A DNA stretch of 64,000 nucleotides from NCBI GenBank assembly GCA_033002965.1, contig JAURVB010000783.1, positions 28,924 to 92,923 of the forward strand. The letters run 5' to 3'. A program made the position numbers and the translations under genes. The DNA is from Piper betle. Its lineage: Eukaryota > Streptophyta > Magnoliopsida > Piperales > Piperaceae. A model generated the notes under the pieces. It worked only from the letters and a program-made list of their open reading frames with translations, ran no database searches and had not been told where the DNA came from. Shown in pieces: positions 58,770 through 64,000 of the stretch (the stretch's first letter is position 1; each line of letters begins with the position of its first letter).

Positions 58770-59583
58770 CAGCCGTTGGATTGAATCCAACGGCTGAAAA
58801 AACCATCTTCCCCCTCCCTCCCTCCCTTCCTCCCTCCCCTGTAAATGTACCCATGCCGCGCTCCTCGCCCCGCCCCACGCCCCGCGCCCCACGCCCCGCG
58901 CCCCCCGCCCCGCCCCGTCCCACCCCCACCCCCGCCCCTCTGTTTTTCGGTTCCTCCGTTTCTCTATCAGTGCGGCGCAGCACGGCCGATGGGAGGCGTT
59001 GGCTTAGGAGTCCGGAGAGGAGGTGGTCACCGGCGATTACAGCCCGGGCGAAAGAAGTGACGATGACGAAATAGCAGTTTCGCTTCGTCGCACTTCGCTT
59101 CCTCTGTTTCTCTTCCTCTGTTTCCCGCCGGCGAGTCAATCACCGCCGCACGCTGCACGCTGCACCGCCGGGGGCTCACAGAAAACTGCCGCCCCTCAAA
59201 CCCCTTTGCCGCCAGCCGCCAGCCCGCCGCCAGCCCGCCGCCCCCGCCAGCTTGCCTCAAGATCCGCCGGCGGCCCCTGTTAGCCAGAAAACAGAGGTTC
59301 CTCCTCTGTTTGCTTGCCTCAAGATCCGCTCCATCTCCACCGCCGACCAGGCCTTGGATGTGCTGCACGGCGACCCCAGGTGTACGCCGGCGGGGGCAGG
59401 GGCAGCGGCGGGGCAGGGGCAAGGGCGGGGGCAAGGGCGGCCAGCGGGACGGGGGCATGGGGCGGCCGGCGGACGGGGGCCGGGGGTGGCCAGCGGGGGG
59501 CGACGGAAACGCTGAAAGTTGGGGGGTGGGGGGTGATTATGAGGGTTGATTGTGGACCGTTGGATTAGATCCAACGGTCCACA
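58770..59583. mobile_element. Second palindrome-capped element (E2)
   Basis: The left cap CAGCCGTTGGATTGAATCCAACGGCTG is a perfect palindrome apart from its centre (58770-58796). The right cap is at 59551-59583, TGTGGACCGTTGG..CCAACGGTCCACA. A C-rich left arm (58800-58945) and G-rich right arm (59385-59520) enclose a unique GC-rich middle. The right cap and following GCAGCGCAT..GCCAAAATAG..GAGCACTGTAGCGCTGCCC sequence repeat those at 58603-58692, so E1 and E2 share their right end. Confidence 0.6.
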
Positions 59584-59635
59584 AAGGGCAGCGCATATGC
59601 GGTGCCAAAATAGGTTAGAGCACTGTAGCGCTGCC

Positions 59636-59740
59636 CTATATATATATATATATATATACCAAAACTCTATGATGCGCTGGCCACATTGGCAGCGCATCAA
59701 ACGCTGCCCACATTGGTAGCGCATCAAACGCTGCTCATAA
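59636..59740. repeat. Short tandem units next to the third cap
   Basis: A (TA)n run at 59638-59658, then a 27-bp unit (CCACATTGG(C/T)AGCGCATCAA..) present twice at about 59678-59731. These repeat the GCAGCGCAT motif found at the element ends. Confidence 0.7.
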
Positions 59741-59741
59741 G

Positions 59742-61130
59742 GGCCGTTGGATTTGATCCAACGGCCTTGCCAAACTACCTACAAACACCTTCCCCCCCAC
59801 CCCACCCCACCGCCACCTTGCCGCGGCGCCCCCGTCCCCCGCCGCGACCCCTCCGGCCGACCCCAGCCGCCACCTCCACGCGCCCCCTACACCCCTTCCA
59901 GCCGCGATTATCCCCCCAGACGCCGCCCCGCAGCCCGCCCCTGGCCCCCGCCCTCGCCCCCGAACCCCGCCCGTCGCCACCGCCCCCCCCCCCCCAAGCC
60001 ACCGCCCCCGCCCCACAACACCGCCCCCGCCCCTGCCCCCCGCCACCGCCCCCGACCTCCACCCCGCCCCACGTCACCGCCCCCCGCCATCGCCCCCCGC
60101 GGCCACCGGCCTTGCCCAAGCCGCCACCCCTGCCACCGTCTGCGGCCGCGGCCGGGACTCGGCTCGAGTAAAAAAAATTTTTAACTCGGTCTCGGCACAA
60201 TTCAAGTAAATAAAAAATTGACTCTGTCTCTACCCGAGTCAAGTAAATAAAAATTGACCCGGTTTCGATTTGAGTTAAGTCAATAAAAAATTAACTCCGT
60301 CAGTCAAGTTAATAAAAAATTGATTCGGTCTCGACTCGTATCAAGTAAATAAAAAATTGACTCGGTCTGACTCGAGTTAAGCCAATAAAACCCGGTTTCG
60401 ATTTGAGTCAAGTCAATAAAAAATTAACTCCGTCAGTCAAGTTAATAAAAATTGATTCGGTCTCGACTCGAGTCAAGTAAATTAAAAATTGACTCGGTCT
60501 CGAGTCAAGTCAATTAAATTAAAAATTGACTTGGTCTTGACTCGAGTCAAGTAAAATTGACTCGGTCTTGATTCCAGTCAAGTAAATTAAAAATTGACTC
60601 GGTCTAATTTGAGTCAAATAAATAAAAAATTGACTCGGTCTCGACTCGAGTCAAGTAAATTAAAAATTGACTCGGTCTCAACTCGAGTCAAATAAATATA
60701 AAAATTGACCCGGTCTCGACTCGAGTCAAGTAAATTAAAAATTGACTCGATCTCGAGTCGAGTCAATTAAATTAAAAATTGACTTGGTCTTGACTCGAGT
60801 CAAGTAAAATTGACTCGGTCTTGATTCGAGTCAAGTAAATTAAAAATTGACTCGGTCTCAATTTGAGTCAAATAAATAAAAAATTGACCCGGTCTCGACT
60901 AGAGTCAAGTAAATTAAAAATTGACTCAGTCTCGACTCGAGTGAATTAAATTAAAAATTGACTCGGTCTTGACTCGAGTCAAGTAAAATTGACTCGGTCT
61001 CGATTTGAGTCAAGTAAATTAAAAATTGACTCGGTCTTGACTCGAGTCAAATAAATAAAAAATTGGCCCGGTCTCGACTCGAGTTAAGTAAATTAAAAAT
61101 TGACTCGGTCTTGACTAGTTAATAAAAAAT
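59742..61130. mobile_element. Third palindrome-capped element, half-structure with minisatellite (E3)
   Basis: Begins with the palindrome GGCCGTTGGATTTGATCCAACGGCC split over 59742-59766, then a C-rich arm (59790-60160), then the GACTCG minisatellite. The order cap, C-rich arm, GACTCG repeats matches the left half of E1. No mirrored right half is seen; instead a fragment resembling the 3' part of the family C LTR follows (61130-61300, CATGCATCCTAAATCGGTAAACGG and CTCTTATATATTTTGATAAC). Confidence 0.5.
60165..61125. repeat. GACTCGAGTCAAGT minisatellite
   Basis: About 960 bp of head-to-tail units averaging some 37 bp on the pattern AAAATTGACTCGGTCTCGAC and TCGAGTCAAGTAAATT. Roughly two dozen units are present, with a higher-order period of several units near 60470-60560 and 60770-60850. 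The motif TTGACTCG..CGAGTCAAG also occurs singly in the family C LTRs and in the E1 spacers. Confidence 0.9.
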
Positions 61131-61424
61131 CATGCATCCTAAATCGGTAAACGGTTGAAAAATTAATTTTGTAGTAAACTATAAATTTAAAAAAATAGCA
61201 CTCTTATATATTTTGATAACATTTAAATTATGTTGATGAAGTCGGCAACGCATTAGAATCAAAACACATGAGAGCCATCTCATTTAACTTTAAGTATACA
61301 TGATGAATAAACAGTACAAACTTACACAGTTACAAATTTGTCAAGTTTAATTAAAGTTAATAACAATTCATGGAAACAAGTTACAAATCACAAATATTTT
61401 ACAGTCCTTCCAGATTTGGAGCTA
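61131..61424. repeat. Fragment related to the 3' end of the large LTR family
   Basis: The GCATCCT..CGGTAAACGG, CTCTTATATATTTTGATAAC and TGTTGATGAAGT stretches follow the order seen near 47900-48030 and 54250-54385 in the solo LTRs. It is short and diverged, and adjoins the 3' end of the FAR1-related gene. Confidence 0.45.
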
Positions 61425-63789
61425 TCATAATTGTTCTGCATCAGTGCTTTTAGATTCCCCATCACCGGATTGACGCCCCTGAGTAGATGCGACGACACCA
61501 CTTTCAGATGGAATATTTTGGTGCCTACATATTTAAAAACAAAATAGGACAAATAATCACATAAATTATATATAACAAAGATAAAAACAAGGGTTGTGGA
61601 AGTCAATTACCGATGTGCTACAATTGCAGGGCAAGTGCGCTTATCATGCCCAACTCCCTGTTTATTGCAACCATGGCATAGCCTATCTTTGACCATATGG
61701 TCCATTGCAAGTTCTATACCACCCTTCCATCTTTTACCACTTCCTTTTGTCTTTGATTGTGCCGGTGGATGTACTTGTATTCCATGTTGGACTTGTATTT
61801 CATGATGTGGATCATCTACCACATCTGCTACCAATTTCTCTATCTCTAAAAGTTTTTGCTTGGCGAGGTCAAATTTCTCAGATGATGAATATGCGATTTT
61901 GGCCCATCGATTAAATATACAATGCAATTCTCCCCACTTGGAAAACGAAGTTTTGTTGCAATCACCACGAAGTTCCACTCCATCACCATCAAAAACAACT
62001 TCATTTGCAATTTCAAGTGTCCATCTCTTCACAATATAGAGTGCAGGAAAAATATCCCCCTCATTCAATCTTAGTACATACAGCAAATGCCTACATGGAA
62101 TACCTTCACTTTCCAAAAGTTGACAACTACATGTGCATCTACTGTCAACCCCGATGTAAGTAACACATGCTACCAACTCTTTATCATTTCTACAACATGT
62201 TACATCATACTGTTCAACATTCTCCTCATCTAATTTCTTACGAGATGAGCAACAAACCAAACTGGATTGTAATTCTTTTTGAAACTTACAAAACATTTTT
62301 CTAGTATAAACCTTTGCCATCTTACATTCCAGATTGAATGGAGTGACCAATTTGGGGCTTTTATATGTGTTTTCAAAAGATTCTTTTGCCTCGTTCAATC
62401 TCTGTCTTTGGATAGCTCTCTCAAATCTATGTATAAACTCAATAAGGCTATTTTTTTGTTCACATACCTTGAATAAAATGAGTTTTGAGATTCACTTCGT
62501 TGTGAACTTCTTATACCAGCCAAAAATATACCTTTACTATACACAGGAACCCACATATGACGAATGGCATATATAGATTTTAACCACTCATTTTCTTCCA
62601 AGCAATTGTCTTTCATTAGTACACTCCATTGTGATTCAAATTCTTCTTTATTTTCGGCACCATAAATTAAACTATGAAATGGCTCATAAAACTCCTTTCT
62701 GTGAGCAATTGCACCTAATTTTTCACTCGCCTTCTTAAGGATATGCCAAATGCAAAGACGATGATATGTTGAAGGAAATGTCACTTTAATTGCTTTATCC
62801 ATTGCAGGATCTTGATCTGTAACAATTGCCCCTGGATGTCTTCCATCCATGCATTTCAAAAATGTTTCAAATAACCACACAAACGACTCAGTCTTCTCAT
62901 TAGCCAAAAAAGCACATCCAAATGTAATTGTTTGCCTGTGATGGTTTACTCCGGTGAATGGTGCAAAAATAAGTGCATATTTATTTGTATCATATGTTGT
63001 ATCAAAAATCATCACATCTGAGAAATGTTGATAGTTTTTTCTTGCAATTCCATCCGCCCAAAAACAATGCTTCAATCTACCCTCATCATCTACTTCATAG
63101 GAATAAAAAAAGGAGTCATTCATTTCTTTCATTTCCTCGAAATGTTCCAACAATAATTGGGCATCTATTTCCTTGATCTGTTTTTTACTTTTTGTCTGGG
63201 CATTTCTAATATCTTTCTCTGTACAACCAATATTTTCAGCCCCACCTGCTTCAATTTCTAACACAGACATTAGTTGAGAAGTTCTAATATTAGCCTCTCC
63301 AAATGTATCAATCAAATTTCTGTGCACACTTGTAACATGCCTATGTGACCTGAGAAATTGAGTTTTTGACGGTGTCAGGAGTGCATGAGTATGTCCTTCT
63401 TCAAATTGCATGACCTTCCATGTACCCTCTGTGTTTTTAGTTATCCTGATGCGTGCATGACAATCTTCTCTAATTATAGGATGACTTCTCTTTTTTCCTT
63501 TGTGGGGTAATTCTTTTTGTGCCTCATCTTCTTTTATACGTCCTTCTTTAGAACACACAAACACTTGCGACCATAACTCTTTTGTTTTCTTATGATAATT
63601 TGTACTATGTTTACGTACCCCAAATCCGGCCATTTTTGAGTAACTACTGTAGAAGTTGAGTGCATCGTCTAAACAATCAAATTCCATTCCAACCTTTGGT
63701 TTAAACTCATCTTCTACACTAGGATAGACTGTTGTAATATGTTGACCTAATTCTTCTTCGTCGTATCCGTTATCTTGAAGATTGTCCAT
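61425..63789 (-). CDS. FAR1-related (FRS) / MULE-transposase-type protein; one-base frame break
   Basis: FRS proteins are domesticated MULE transposases acting as nuclear transcription regulators; close relatives are still active transposases. Start ATG at 63789 (MDNLQDNGYDEEE), preceded by a leader intron (donor CAG|GTAAGA at 63893, acceptor TTTAAG at about 63791). FAR1 zinc-finger domain at about residues 34-115 (VFVCSKEGR, EDCHARI, EEGHTH). MULE domain includes FSDVMIFDTTYDTN and GAIVTDQDPAMDKA with the first two Asp of the DDE set, then YHRLCIWHILKK. SWIM finger CTCSCQLLESEGIPCRH. CCHC-like CHGCNKQGVGHDKRTC. The last exon (61524-61425) follows an intron 61610-61525. The frame breaks at an A7 run (plus-strand T 62451-62457); total coding is 2279 bases, 2 modulo 3. 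One more A would link the SFYSRYVNKK and SLIEFIHRFERAI frames. Host gene or mobile MULE cannot be decided; no TIRs were found. Confidence 0.88.
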
Positions 63790-64000
63790 TCTTAAAAAAT
63801 ACAAAATTTATAAAAATTACGACTATTTTCAATTTAAATAATTGCAATAAACACAATTTAATTTAGTCAAAGTACTTTTAAAGGTTTAACTCTTACCTGA
63901 ATGATCGTCTTCGGTTGGATTTGTTCTTAGCTGACAGATGCAAATCTGGCCTCCTCGAATATACTCGTAAATATTTTTAACCTGAAAATATATTTTTTTA
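63790..64000 (-). other. 5' leader of the FAR1-related gene
   Basis: Contains the leader intron (about 63791-63893) and an upstream exon ending ..GATCATTCAG. Upstream of about 63980 the sequence runs out of the window, so the transcription start is not visible. Confidence 0.55.

Noticed and set aside
60165..61125. CRISPR-like regular array
   Set aside because: Units are continuous minisatellite repeats without unique spacers, in a plant nuclear context.

Overview
This is nuclear DNA of a flowering plant. It has spliceosomal introns with GT..AG borders, plant-specific gene families (AP2/ERF, DUF579, nsLTP, FAR1-related, CYP81-type P450) and plant Ty1/copia, Ty3/gypsy-like, hAT-like and foldback repeats. 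The very GC-rich coding exons of the ERF, IRX15-like and P450 genes in an AT-rich intergenic background suggest a monocot, but this is an inference. There is no prokaryotic, organellar or viral genome here.

Layout. 1-1682: end of a minus-strand copia element (5' LTR, PBS, decayed gag/protease). 3380-5047: TA microsatellite, a TIR element with a C-rich core, and a truncated hAT-like MITE. 6534-7474 (-): frame-broken IRX15-like gene. 9628-10784: TRIM-like LTR with PBS, a tandem array, and a hAT-like MITE with 8-bp TSD and a tRNA-like internal segment. 11840-14444 (-): two-exon gene for a small CxxC/HH/C zinc-binding-type protein of unknown role. 14897-16292: MITE relics and a long foldback element upstream of an AP2/ERF (DREB-type, EAR repressor) gene at 16730-17223. 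20254-21640: membrane-anchored SPRY protein. 24163-27200: intact five-exon SUMO E2 (SCE1). 28988-29418 (-): nsLTP. 31000-32690: LTR-like block inserted just 5' of a decayed RIT1 homologue (32756-35419). 37264-38605 (-): six-exon bHLH. 41962-43573 (-): P450. 45242-54542: three solo LTRs with perfect 5-bp TSDs. 56433-61130: cluster of foldback elements with palindromic caps, C-rich or G-rich arms and GACTCGAGTC-type minisatellites. 61425-63789 (-): FAR1-related/MULE-type gene.

The genes are ordinary scattered nuclear genes and form no operon or pathway. Two points cut across the window. First, five otherwise well-conserved genes (IRX15-like, ERF, bHLH, P450, FAR1-related) each have a coding length that is 2 modulo 3 and a visible frame break, while four others (zinc-binding protein, SPRY, SCE1, nsLTP) are intact; this could be assembly indels or real gene decay. 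Second, several unrelated repeat families carry strand-asymmetric C-rich or G-rich blocks. I found no convincing new enzymatic or defence system. The most unusual structure is the nested foldback region at 56.4-61.1 kb.
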